From contig NZ_CP083746.1 of assembly GCF_020151015.1 (NCBI RefSeq), forward strand, positions 2,137,001-2,201,000: a DNA stretch of 64,000 nucleotides, given 5' to 3'. Shown here piece after piece: positions 52,079 to 60,722 of this stretch. A program made the position numbers and the translations under genes. The notes under the pieces were generated by a model. That model did no database searches. It was not told the origin of the DNA and worked only from the letters and a program-made list of their open reading frames with translations. Each line of letters opens with the position of its first letter. Within the stretch, counting starts at the first letter, position 1. The stretch is from Pseudomonas sp. p1(2021b) (GTDB lineage: Bacteria > Pseudomonadota > Gammaproteobacteria > Pseudomonadales > Pseudomonadaceae).

Positions 52079-54137
52079 TGCGGCCCTTTCTTCAAGCGAG
52101 TGGGGAGAGGCCGAAATGGTCGATTTCGCGCAATGCGAAAACCTTGCCCATGCCTCTGCGCTGATACTCACGCCGCGGGATGCGGTCAGTGATCAGGTGG
52201 CTCAAGCCGTACGGCGCTGGAAGGTGCCCCTGTTCGTGATTGGCCAGGCGCACGAGCCGCTCCTGGCCAAGCAATGCTCGGAGCTGGGCGCCATCCGCTT
52301 GCCGAAGCCCCTGAGCAGCGATGAGCAGGCGCGGGTAAAGGCCGCGGCCGAAGCGTACGAGCATCGCACGCTGCCGCCTTTCACGCGTGCTGTCGCCGCG
52401 TTCAGCGCGCGTCGCAGGCCCACCTATGCCTGCCCGGGCCATCAGGGGGGGCAATGCCTGGAGCTGCATCCGGCCGGGGTGCGCCTGCGACGCTTGCTGG
52501 GTGACGGAATCTATCGGGTGGACGTTCCACATGCCGCACCTGAGCTCGGTGATGTGCTGTGCCACCACGGGCCTGTCCGGGAGGCCGAGCAACTGGCCGC
52601 ACGGGTATTTGGTGCCGATCGAACCTGGTTCGTGCTCAATGGCACGTCCACGGCCAACAAGGTGGTCACCAGCGCCCTGCTGACGGCGGGTGACCTGGTG
52701 TTGATGGACCGGAACAATCACAAGTCGGTGTTCCTCGGGGCCCTGGTGCAGTGTGGCGCGTTACCTGTCTACCTGGAGAACGTTCGCGACGAGCGCGGGA
52801 TCCTGGGCGGCTATCGCCCCGGTGCATTGGATGAAAGCCGGTTGCGGCATAAGGCTGCACAACTCGATGAGCGCAGGGCTTGCCAGGCGCGGCCGTTTCG
52901 CCTGGCCATCGTTCAGCATGCAACGTGCGATGGGGTGATCGTAGACGCTGCGGCGCTACTCGACCGTATCGGTCATCTTTGCGACTACGTCCTGTTCGAT
53001 GCGGCCTGGTCGGGATACGAGCCTTTCATTCAGCCATTGGCGCGGTTTTCACCACTGGCCGCGCCTTTGCACGAAGGGTCGCCCGGCATCTTCGTCACCC
53101 AGTCGGTGCACAAGCAGATGTCCGGGCTTTCGCAGGCTTCGCAGATCCACAAGAAGGACCGGCATGTACAGGGGCAAACCAGGTATTGCCCAGGGCACGT
53201 GTTCAACAGCGCCTTCATGCAGCATGCATCGACCAGCCCGTCGTACCCGTTGTTCATGTCACTGGAGGTCAACGCGGCCATGCTCGTCGAGGGCGAGGGA
53301 GAGCGGCACTGGCAGGCGGTCGTTGGCCTGGCCGACGCATTTCGCCTCCAGGTCTGGCGTCAGTGCCGCTGTATAAAGCCGCTGCTGTGGCCGTCCAGCT
53401 GCGAAGGGCCGCAGGCGCACACGCTGATTAACGACGGAAGGGCGGTCGAACTGGAACCGGGCCTGCACTATCTGGACCCGTGCAAGGTAATCCTCCTTAC
53501 CCGCGTGCAGCCCCTGAACCATGTCCCAGCATGCGTCGTGGCTCACTACCTGAGGGATCATGACTTCACCCCCGAGAAAGCGGACTTCTACAACTTCACC
53601 TTGCTGATCACGCCTTCTAGCACACAGGCCGGCCTGAGCAGGCTGGTGGACTGCCTTCAGGCCTTCGAGGCGGACCTGTGCGCGCATACCCCGGTATTGC
53701 AAGCCCTTCCGTCCTTACGCCAGGCCGGTGCACGCTATGAAGGCATGTCATTGGTCGAGCTGTGCCAGGAGATCAACGGCCTATACAGGTCATACGAAGT
53801 GGAGAGGCGACAAGCTGATATCTTCAGTGCCATCGATGTGTGCATTGCCGAGCTTAGCCCGCAGGCGGCGAACCAGCGTTTCATTCGCGGTGAGGCCAGA
53901 TGGGCGAAGGTAGCGAATGTCATTGGCAAGGTGGCGGCGGAAGGTGTCATACCTTATCCGCCGGGCATCCTTTGCATTGCCCCCGGTGAGCGATGGACAC
54001 CAGCCTTGGTCGGTTATCTGCTGGCCATCGAAGCTATGGCCTCCCGGCATCCCGGCTTCGCGCCGCATATCCAGGGGGTGCACCCGGTCGACAATGACGA
54101 TGGCACGGTTTCGTTCGGGGTGTTCGTGCTTGAATGA
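52056..54137 (+). CDS. Group III PLP-dependent amino-acid decarboxylase (Orn/Lys/Arg type)
   Basis: Fold-type I decarboxylase of 693 residues with an N-terminal wing domain (about 1-100), PGHQGGQ, GTSTANKVV, MDRNNHKS, the PLP Asp315 in FDAAWSGYEPF and Schiff-base Lys353 in SVHKQMSGLSQ. It makes a diamine or agmatine from a basic amino acid, or has a changed substrate. The length is close to SpeC/SpeF/AdiA. It is unusual to find this beside a SpeD homologue, a radical SAM protein and an exporter. The ATG at 52056 lies inside the MFS gene. Confidence 0.88.
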   Translation: MSITIVHSAALSSSEWGEAEMVDFAQCENLAHASALILTPRDAVSDQVAQAVRRWKVPLFVIGQAHEPLLAKQCSELGAIRLPKPLSSDEQARVKAAAEAYEHRTLPPFTRAVAAFSARRRPTYACPGHQGGQCLELHPAGVRLRRLLGDGIYRVDVPHAAPELGDVLCHHGPVREAEQLAARVFGADRTWFVLNGTSTANKVVTSALLTAGDLVLMDRNNHKSVFLGALVQCGALPVYLENVRDERGILGGYRPGALDESRLRHKAAQLDERRACQARPFRLAIVQHATCDGVIVDAAALLDRIGHLCDYVLFDAAWSGYEPFIQPLARFSPLAAPLHEGSPGIFVTQSVHKQMSGLSQASQIHKKDRHVQGQTRYCPGHVFNSAFMQHASTSPSYPLFMSLEVNAAMLVEGEGERHWQAVVGLADAFRLQVWRQCRCIKPLLWPSSCEGPQAHTLINDGRAVELEPGLHYLDPCKVILLTRVQPLNHVPACVVAHYLRDHDFTPEKADFYNFTLLITPSSTQAGLSRLVDCLQAFEADLCAHTPVLQALPSLRQAGARYEGMSLVELCQEINGLYRSYEVERRQADIFSAIDVCIAELSPQAANQRFIRGEARWAKVANVIGKVAAEGVIPYPPGILCIAPGERWTPALVGYLLAIEAMASRHPGFAPHIQGVHPVDNDDGTVSFGVFVLE

Positions 54138-55218
54138 CAACGTCGATAGCGATACCTGCCTTGAGCGCAAATTCATCCATATCGACATGGATTCTTTTTT
54201 CGTCTCAGTGGAGTTGTTGGATGCGCCCTGGCTATGCTCGCAACCCGTCGCGGTAGGAGGGCGGGCGAGTGAACGTGGCGTTATCAGTACGGCCAACTAC
54301 ATTGCCCGGCAGTTCGGGGTGAAGAGCGGCATGGCCACGGCCACGGCGCAACGGCTTTGCCCGGAGTTGGTCATGCTGCCGGTGCGTTTCGAGCGGTATG
54401 AGGCCGTTACCCGTGTCTTGGAAGGTATCTTTCGTCGATACACCCAGAGTATAGAGTTTCTTTCCCTGGATGAGGCCACGCTCGATGTTTCCGGCCAACC
54501 CCACTGCGGCGGGTCAGCCACGTTCATGGCTGAGCAGATCAGGGCGAGTATCTGGCGCGAGTTGAGGTTGACCGCCTCTGCAGGCGTCGCCCCGCTGAAA
54601 TACCTGGCCAAGATTGCCTCCGAGGTCAACAAGCCCAATGGTCAATTCGTCATCGCGCCAGGCCAGGTAGGGGCATTTCTCGCGACCCTGGATATCCGCA
54701 AAATCCCCGGAGTGGGGCCGAAGACCTGGGCGGTGCTGGAGAATCTCGGCTGTCGTCGCTGTGGAGACGTCACTGAAGAGCAGATCCCTTCGTTGTTGCA
54801 CTACCTGGGCGTGCACGGTTTTTACGTATGGGAGCGGTGTCAGGGCAAGGAAGCCTACGAGGACAAATCCAGTGACATACGCTCCCTGGGCGTAGAGCAT
54901 ACCTTGGTCCATGATTGCGTGGACTTCGAGACCTGCATCGACGAGCTCACGGACCTCTTGAGTGCTTTACGTACTCGTTTAGGCGAAATCGAGGACGGCG
55001 CGTATATCGTCAGGAACCATGTCAAGCTCAAGTTTTCCGACTTTTCCATGGCCAGCGCCGAGGCCCCTGCGCGTGACCTGGAACCGGACGTTTTTCAAGG
55101 GTTGTGCCGGATGCTGTGGGACACCAAGCGCCAGGGGCGAGGTGTGCGCCTGGTCGGTATTGCTGTCAAAGTCCGGCGCAAGACCAGAAATGGGCTGCAA
55201 TTGGAACTGTCTTGGTGA
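54130..55218 (+). CDS. Y-family DNA polymerase (DinB/Pol IV-like)
   Basis: Translesion polymerase of 362 residues. The palm residues are Asp19 (HIDMDSFF), Asp114 and Glu115 (SLDEATLD). The YxAR steric segment (NYIARQFGVKSGM) and helix-hairpin-helix IPGVGPKTW are present, and the little finger runs to the C-terminus. The TTG at 54130 is the probable start: the only nearby ATG (54187) would remove Asp19. It overlaps the decarboxylase stop by 8 bases, so it is coupled to the biosynthetic operon rather than being under an own LexA-type promoter. Confidence 0.88.
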   Translation: MNDNVDSDTCLERKFIHIDMDSFFVSVELLDAPWLCSQPVAVGGRASERGVISTANYIARQFGVKSGMATATAQRLCPELVMLPVRFERYEAVTRVLEGIFRRYTQSIEFLSLDEATLDVSGQPHCGGSATFMAEQIRASIWRELRLTASAGVAPLKYLAKIASEVNKPNGQFVIAPGQVGAFLATLDIRKIPGVGPKTWAVLENLGCRRCGDVTEEQIPSLLHYLGVHGFYVWERCQGKEAYEDKSSDIRSLGVEHTLVHDCVDFETCIDELTDLLSALRTRLGEIEDGAYIVRNHVKLKFSDFSMASAEAPARDLEPDVFQGLCRMLWDTKRQGRGVRLVGIAVKVRRKTRNGLQLELSW

Positions 55219-55232
55219 GCAGTACGGATGGC

Positions 55233-56066
55233 CTACACAAAGCGACACGCCTGCCGATAAGCCCCCGGCGTCACGCCATAGGCCTGCTTGAACTGACGGC
55301 TCAGGTGGCTCTGGTCGGCAAAGCCCAAGGCAAAGGCCACTTCCGAGGCGGGCAGGCCGCTCTTAAGGTATTCGCGGGCGCGGGCCAGGCGACGTTGCTT
55401 GAGCCAGGCGTGGGGAGGCAGGCCGGTGGCCTGGCGGAATACCCGGGCGAAGTGGAAGGGCGAAAGGTTCACGGCCGCTGCCAGGGCCTCCAGCGAGGGT
55501 GGGTCGGCCAGCTGGCTTTCCAGCAGCTCACGGGCCCGTGCCACCGCCACGGGTTCGTTGCCCGGCGTGGGAGGCTGGGCGCAGTGGCCGTGGCGCTGCA
55601 CCAGGGCCAGTACCGCCTGGCGCCAGGCGGTCTGTTGCTCCAGGGCACTGGCACCGGTTTCGGAGAGTTGGTGCAACTGGCTGAACAGGGTGGCCAGCGT
55701 TGGGTCCTGGATGACGCTGGCCTTGAAGTGCGGCATGCCATGCCGACCCAGCTCAAGTTCCTCCAGCACACCGGTGACCCGTTCATGCTCGGGGTAGAAG
55801 CCGCGGTAGCGCCAGCCCGCCTCGTGGGCGGTGGCTCCGGTGTGCAGCTCGTCCGGGTTGATCAGCACCATGCTGCCTACCGGCGCCAGGTGCTCGCTGC
55901 CGCGATGCCAGAAGCGCTGGGCGCCGGACTCGATCACGGTGAACACGTAGCCTTCGTGTACATGAGGGGCGAAACGCTGCTGGAAATACCGTGCGTGCAG
56001 CATCTCCACGTCGCCCAGTGCCGGGGCCTGCCAGAGGTGGGTTTGTTCGCGCAGGGGCGTGTTCAT
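55233..56066 (-). CDS. AraC-family regulator with N-terminal cupin domain
   Basis: Transcription factor of 277 residues. An AraC-type sensor domain (about 1-160, ARYFQQRFAPHVHEGYVF) is followed by two helix-turn-helix motifs near the end (LEALAAAVNLSPFHFARVFR; EVAFALGFADQSHLSRQFKQ). It overlaps azlD by 4 bases and forms an azlC-azlD-araC unit. It probably controls azlCD expression in response to a branched-chain amino acid or related amine (inferred). Confidence 0.9.
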   Translation of the reverse strand: MNTPLREQTHLWQAPALGDVEMLHARYFQQRFAPHVHEGYVFTVIESGAQRFWHRGSEHLAPVGSMVLINPDELHTGATAHEAGWRYRGFYPEHERVTGVLEELELGRHGMPHFKASVIQDPTLATLFSQLHQLSETGASALEQQTAWRQAVLALVQRHGHCAQPPTPGNEPVAVARARELLESQLADPPSLEALAAAVNLSPFHFARVFRQATGLPPHAWLKQRRLARAREYLKSGLPASEVAFALGFADQSHLSRQFKQAYGVTPGAYRQACRFV

Positions 56067-56377
56067 GCCAGCCAACTGCGCAGGAGGAAGAAGATCACCA
56101 TGCTGGCCAGCATGCTCAGCAATACGCTGCGGGTCAACAATACCAGGGCGATCGCCACCAGCGACCCCAGCAGGTATGGGTTGGCCAGGCTCAGGTCGAG
56201 CTGGTGGCCAGGCAGGAAGATGATCGGCCCACAGATGGCCGTCAGCATGCCTGGCACGGCGAAGCCCAGGAACTGTCGGGCATTGGAGCTCAGGCGCAAG
56301 GGCAGGCGCGGTTCGAGGAAGGCGTAGCGGTTGAGAAATACCACCAGGCCCATGGCGAAGATCAGCAACCAGGTCAT
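56063..56377 (-). CDS. azlD: Branched-chain amino-acid exporter small subunit (AzlD)
   Basis: Inner-membrane protein of 104 residues with three to four hydrophobic segments (LLIFAMGLVVFLNRYAFL; FLGFAVPGMLTAICGP; LVAIALVLLTRSVLLSML) typical of AzlD. It pairs with AzlC to export branched-chain amino acids or analogues. The ATG overlaps the azlC stop by four bases. Confidence 0.9.
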   Translation of the reverse strand: MTWLLIFAMGLVVFLNRYAFLEPRLPLRLSSNARQFLGFAVPGMLTAICGPIIFLPGHQLDLSLANPYLLGSLVAIALVLLTRSVLLSMLASMVIFFLLRSWLA

Positions 56378-57075
56378 GGGCGGCCTGCTCCGAGCTTCTG
56401 GCAGGCGAAGCCGGCGCTCATGCCCAGCAGGCCCGCGACCACCAGGGCTGTTTCCCAGTGCCAGTAGCTGAACAGCACCGAACAGAACAGCGACACGGCC
56501 ACGCACACCACGGTGGGCAGGTTGCGTACCAGGGGCGCGATCAGTGCGACGAAGGTGGCGACGATGGAAAAATCCAGGCCCAGCTGATCCAGATGCGGGA
56601 TGTTCTGGCCAAGCAGGATGCCGGCGAGCGTGAACAGGTTCCAGGCTACATAGAACGTCAGCCCGACCCCCAAGGCATACCATCGGTTGAACTGTTGCTG
56701 GTCATAGCGGCTGGTCAGGGCGAAGAACTCATCGGTCAGCAAAAAGCCCAGCCCCAGGCGCCAGCGCAGCGGCTGGTTGGAAAGCACCGGGCGCATGGAC
56801 AGGCCATAGAGCAGGTGTTGGGAGGTCAACAGCAAGGTGGTGAGCAGGATCGAGAACAGGTTCGCACCGCCCTTGAGCATGCCGATCGCCACCAATTGCG
56901 CGGCGCCGGCGAAGACGATGGCAGACAGCCCTTGGCCCTCCCACGCGCTGAGGTTGGCTTCGATGGCCATGGAGCCGGCCAGCAGGCCCCAGGGGGCGAC
57001 GGCCAGGGACAGCGGCAGGATGGCAAGGGCGCCGTGGAGAAAGGCTTGACGGGCTACGGATGGGTTGCAGGGCAT
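56374..57075 (-). CDS. azlC: Branched-chain amino-acid exporter large subunit (AzlC)
   Basis: Inner-membrane protein of 233 residues, with LPLSLAVAPWGLLAGSMA, FAGAAQLVAIGML and FLLTDEFFALT, all AzlC family features. It forms the exporter with AzlD. The start at 57075 was chosen by family length. First gene of the azlC-azlD-araC unit. Confidence 0.92.
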   Translation of the reverse strand: MPCNPSVARQAFLHGALAILPLSLAVAPWGLLAGSMAIEANLSAWEGQGLSAIVFAGAAQLVAIGMLKGGANLFSILLTTLLLTSQHLLYGLSMRPVLSNQPLRWRLGLGFLLTDEFFALTSRYDQQQFNRWYALGVGLTFYVAWNLFTLAGILLGQNIPHLDQLGLDFSIVATFVALIAPLVRNLPTVVCVAVSLFCSVLFSYWHWETALVVAGLLGMSAGFACQKLGAGRP

Positions 57076-57164
57076 GATGGTGACTATGAATCGACAGGGA
57101 CAAGCAGCATGCCAGAGGACGCGAGGGGAGGCTTGAACGTTCTTGCTACCCCTGGGCCATTCGA

Positions 57165-57860
57165 TCAGCGATGGCTGGTCAGGCGCTGTTGGGCAGCCGC
57201 GCAACCGTTGATCTCCACGGCCTTTTGCAACAACAGCTGCCGACGTTGCGGGTCAAGATCGCCGAGCAGGCGGTACACCTCGGCCTGGTAGTCACGCTGA
57301 CGCCCCCATTGCATCTCCAGGCCTTGCGGCTGGCTGCGGTTGCAGGCCAGGCGAACTGCAGGCTGTGGGTAATAGGGCGCATACAGGGTGGCCATGCCGG
57401 GGATCGCCTCCAGTGCCTGGCGGTACGCGGGGCTGGCATTGTACGGCGGGCACCAGGTGGCGATTGCCGGGGCTGGCGGGGCGAAGCCCTGTTGCAGGCT
57501 GGCCTCCAGCAGAGGGCAGGCAGCGTCCGGAATCTGCGTGGCGGGCAGGTAGGTCATGTAGTACAAGGCCAGGCGGTACTGGGCTACCGGGTGGCCAAGT
57601 GCCACTGATTTTTTCAGCAAGGCGACAGCCGTGGGCAGGGTACGGGCCAGGGCCTGGCCTTGGCGGCTGAGCTCCGGGTCGCTGCCTATGGCAGTGCGCA
57701 GCGGGCTGGGGGCATCATCCTGACTGTCGGCCTGTTCGAGCAGGGGCAGGGCCTGGCGATAGAGCAGGTCGGCGTGTGGGTCGATCTGCACGTCCAGTGC
57801 CTGGGCATTTTGCGCAAGCGCGGCCAGGAGCAATGGCGACAAGAAGACAGCACGATTCAC
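57165..57860 (-). CDS. Exported Sel1/TPR-like repeat protein
   Basis: Periplasmic protein of 231 residues. A signal peptide (VFLSPLLLAALAQNAQA) is followed by Sel1-type helical repeats (AVALLKKSVALGHPVAQYRLALYYM). The start is GTG at 57860. Such solenoid proteins bind partner proteins; no specific role is suggested by neighbours. Possible translation from an internal Met is less likely because it would remove the signal peptide. Confidence 0.75.
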   Translation of the reverse strand: MNRAVFLSPLLLAALAQNAQALDVQIDPHADLLYRQALPLLEQADSQDDAPSPLRTAIGSDPELSRQGQALARTLPTAVALLKKSVALGHPVAQYRLALYYMTYLPATQIPDAACPLLEASLQQGFAPPAPAIATWCPPYNASPAYRQALEAIPGMATLYAPYYPQPAVRLACNRSQPQGLEMQWGRQRDYQAEVYRLLGDLDPQRRQLLLQKAVEINGCAAAQQRLTSHR

Positions 57861-58019
57861 GGGCGGGTCTCGCAGGCAGGTCGGCCAAGGCTGGCGACCA
57901 GGTACAGCGGGGCAGCTTCGATGGTCATGGCGTTACACACGTGCCTCAAGCGAATCAGGAGCGACAACGTCGTATTCTAGCCACCCCGTAGGGAAGTCTG
58001 AAAGAGCATTCCTGCTTTG

Positions 58020-59114
58020 TCAGACGAGCTTGATGGTCGTCGCCTTGCGATTGGCCTGTTTTTCCTGGGCCAGCCCGAGTTTCGCGGTGATCACCTTGGC
58101 CAGGGTATTGTTGCCCAGGTCGTTGAAATGCAGGCGATCGACGAACAGCGCCTCGCTGAACACCGGGGAACTGCTCAACATGCAGTTCATGTCGTAGCAG
58201 GGCACGGATTCGGCCTGGGCCTTGATCCGACGGAAGAAGGCCATGTGCAGTTCGTTGTCGAACACGTCGGCCAGCAGCCGGTCGAAATTGGTCGGCTGTC
58301 GTTGCAGGGTATCGAGCATACCTTGCTCGGCGGCGGGCAAGCTGTCGCGGCACCAGGGCAACAAGGGCTGGAGAATGAAGGTGAGGGTTGTATGGCCGTC
58401 GGCCAGCAGGCGATCCCATTGCCGTAGGGTGCGGCCGATGGTCTCGGCCGCACGGGCCAGGCGCTTGTCGGGGGCAGACAGCGTCCAACGGGGTGGGGAG
58501 GGGTGGCGGCGAGGGACCAGGGCCTGGCCCAGGCGCTGCCAGAGCGATGAGCTGCGAGGCGCTTCGGTGTGCTGCACGCCTTCGTTGAAACTGTTGAGCA
58601 GGCCCAGGTAGGACAATGCCTGTTCCTGGCCCTGTTCGCAGGCGAAGACTTCGTCCAAAGCCTCATGGGCCAGGGTATTCAGGCCGCTGAGCACCACGAC
58701 ATGGCCGATTTCGCCAAACCGATGCTGGTGGGTAAGGAACATCAACAGCTCCTGGGTGGCATTCAGCCCGCAGCCGGCCAGGCTCAGCCAGACCTCGCCG
58801 GTGAGTGCCGACAGGTAGGAGGCCACCGTGTGCTCGTCGGAACTGGCGCCGATGCCCAGTGTGGTGGAACCGCCCACCAACAGGTTGACCCGCTTCGTGC
58901 CATGGTGCTCGGCCACCGAAAAGCGCTTTTCGCCGCAGTGGCTGTAGCGCATGCCTAGGCTGTCGGTATTGATGGTGCCGGAGCGATAGCCGCGCTCATG
59001 CATGTACAGCGTGTGGGGCGCGCGGCGGCTGCCCAGCAACAGGAAGCGCTGGTAGTCCTGTTGCAGGGGAAGAGGGCTGCCTTGGACGTTCGTGGCGTGG
59101 TCGATCGGTCTCAT
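58020..59114 (-). CDS. SGNH/GDSL-fold protein
   Basis: Protein of 364 residues with SGNH blocks: VGGSTTLGIGASSDE (block I, with GGST in place of GDSL), VVLSGLNTL (block III variant) and VDRLHFNDLGNNTLA (block V with catalytic Asp/His). There is no clear signal peptide. The ATG at 59114 has AAAGGAG before it. It may be an esterase or acyltransferase acting on a small acylated product. It is the last gene of a possible unit with the lysE and YqcI/YcgG genes. Confidence 0.8.
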   Translation of the reverse strand: MRPIDHATNVQGSPLPLQQDYQRFLLLGSRRAPHTLYMHERGYRSGTINTDSLGMRYSHCGEKRFSVAEHHGTKRVNLLVGGSTTLGIGASSDEHTVASYLSALTGEVWLSLAGCGLNATQELLMFLTHQHRFGEIGHVVVLSGLNTLAHEALDEVFACEQGQEQALSYLGLLNSFNEGVQHTEAPRSSSLWQRLGQALVPRRHPSPPRWTLSAPDKRLARAAETIGRTLRQWDRLLADGHTTLTFILQPLLPWCRDSLPAAEQGMLDTLQRQPTNFDRLLADVFDNELHMAFFRRIKAQAESVPCYDMNCMLSSSPVFSEALFVDRLHFNDLGNNTLAKVITAKLGLAQEKQANRKATTIKLV

Positions 59115-59154
59115 GGGCGCTCCTTTGGCACTCCAGGCTCGGCAATGGCGCGGC

Positions 59155-59787
59155 TCAGATGGCGGCCAGTTCCTTGATGTTATAGGCAAGGCCGGCAATG
59201 GCGATCAGCAGCAGGGCAACGCCGGAGGCCAGGGTGATCAGGCGGTTGCTGCGCTGCGAGGCGATCTTGCCGATGGCGAAGATGTACAGGCTGAGCACGG
59301 CGAAATCGATGAGGGTCCACAGCAGCGACAACACCACCATGCTCTTGCCGAAGGACTCGGTGATCTGGATGAACTGCGGGAAGAAGGAAATGAAGAAGAT
59401 GATGTCCTTGGGGTTGGAAATACCCACCATGAAGCCCTGCAGCAAGCCACCCCGCCCAGGTTGTGCGGGCGTATCCGCCGCTGTTTGCGCAGCGGGCGCC
59501 TGCAGCGCTTCGCGCAAGGTGGCGACGGCGATGTAGCCGATGAACAGGCACCCCAGCAGGCTCAGGCCGCTGAGCCAGGCCTTGTCGACCGCGGCGCTGG
59601 TCATGATGATCCAGGCGGCGGCACCGATGAGTACCAGGGAGGCCCAGTTGGTGCCCAGCGCGGTGAACAGGGCCTTGCGCGGGCCGGAGGCGGCTGCGGT
59701 GTTGACGACCAGCGCCACGACCGGACCGGGCGTGGCGATCAGCAGCAGGACGGTGAGGGCATAGGTGGCGGCGAGTGCGGTATTCAC
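59155..59787 (-). CDS. LysE-family exporter
   Basis: Inner-membrane protein of 210 residues with five to six hydrophobic segments and the family start ALTVLLLIATPGPVVALVVN. It exports amino acids or derivatives. GTG at 59787 is the probable start, 2 bases after the stop of the YqcI/YcgG gene, so the two are surely coupled. The neighbouring putative N-oxygenase suggests export of an N-oxidised amino compound (inferred). Confidence 0.88.
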   Translation of the reverse strand: MNTALAATYALTVLLLIATPGPVVALVVNTAAASGPRKALFTALGTNWASLVLIGAAAWIIMTSAAVDKAWLSGLSLLGCLFIGYIAVATLREALQAPAAQTAADTPAQPGRGGLLQGFMVGISNPKDIIFFISFFPQFIQITESFGKSMVVLSLLWTLIDFAVLSLYIFAIGKIASQRSNRLITLASGVALLLIAIAGLAYNIKELAAI

Positions 59788-59789
59788 GT

Positions 59790-60566
59790 TCAGTTCTCGA
59801 TCAGGGTATCGGTTGTTGCATGGGCATGGAACGGGCAGCGCGCAGGGTTCAGCGAGCCGGGTTCCTGAAGTTGGTATTGACGCCATTCGAAATTGTCGCC
59901 CTGGCCGAAGAAGCCCAGGGTATCCGGGACGATGCCGTCGTTGTAGTGGCGTACCCGGTCGCGGATCCGCGAGCGAATGCGCCGCCCGCTTTCGGTGGCG
60001 GCGCTGGCCACCTCGTCGAAGCTTTCCCGGGGGTTGATGACGAAGGCGATGTGGTCGCCCAGGTTGCGGCTTTTCATCTGCCGGTGCGCAGGGAAGTTCA
60101 TGTTGATGAACAACGGCATGTCGGCGAAGCAGAACGACCAGTTGGGGTCATGGGGATCGTGGGGTACCGCGGCGGGCCAGGGCAGCGGGTCGAGACGGTG
60201 CACATCCTGCAGCACCTGCCAGGCCAGGGCCTGTTGCTCGGCCAAGGTGCTGCTGGCGTCGGTTTCGAGGAATGCCAGCAGTGGCATGCCGATGCGCTGC
60301 TTGAGCGGGATCGGCTCGAGCATACGGACATAGCCGGCCAGCCCCCGGGCGATGTCGGTGGCCCATTCGCCGGCCCGGGCGAAGACCACATGGCACATCG
60401 CGGTTGCCACCGCCTTGCGTCCGAACAGGCAAGGAAAATCGGGAGCGGCGAGGAAAGTCCGAAATTGTTCGATGGCGGTATGCGTCCAATGTGGGCGATT
60501 CTGGATATGTTCGGCGGCCAGCTCTAGCGCATCCAGGCGATAGCAGTTTCCATAACCCGTAAACAT
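59790..60566 (-). CDS. YqcI/YcgG-family protein (heme N-oxygenase-like)
   Basis: Protein of 258 residues with the family signature FPCLFGRKA near residue 45, FINMNFPAHRQMKSRNLG and a C-terminal ARCPFHA. The YqcI/YcgG family includes GntA, the heme-dependent N-hydroxylase of guanitoxin synthesis. By that link this protein may oxidise an amine or guanidine nitrogen. It is divergent from a LysR regulator and followed by a LysE exporter. Confidence 0.82.
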   Translation of the reverse strand: MFTGYGNCYRLDALELAAEHIQNRPHWTHTAIEQFRTFLAAPDFPCLFGRKAVATAMCHVVFARAGEWATDIARGLAGYVRMLEPIPLKQRIGMPLLAFLETDASSTLAEQQALAWQVLQDVHRLDPLPWPAAVPHDPHDPNWSFCFADMPLFINMNFPAHRQMKSRNLGDHIAFVINPRESFDEVASAATESGRRIRSRIRDRVRHYNDGIVPDTLGFFGQGDNFEWRQYQLQEPGSLNPARCPFHAHATTDTLIEN

Positions 60567-60722
60567 GTGTTCCCCAGGTGTTTCAATGAAATTGACCGCG
60601 AGTTCTACGCGGTTTCCTATGAATATTTATTGTTTAAGAGCATTTTCGAAGAACCCACCAAGGTTGTAAAACGGGTGGTGCTGTGACCTACTATTAGTCT
60701 CACTCATACTTTGGATGGCTCG

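Noticed and set aside
54187..55218. Start of the Y-family polymerase at the ATG in MDSFF
   Set aside because: This start would remove the first strand with the catalytic Asp of HIDMD, which is essential in the family. The upstream TTG keeps it.
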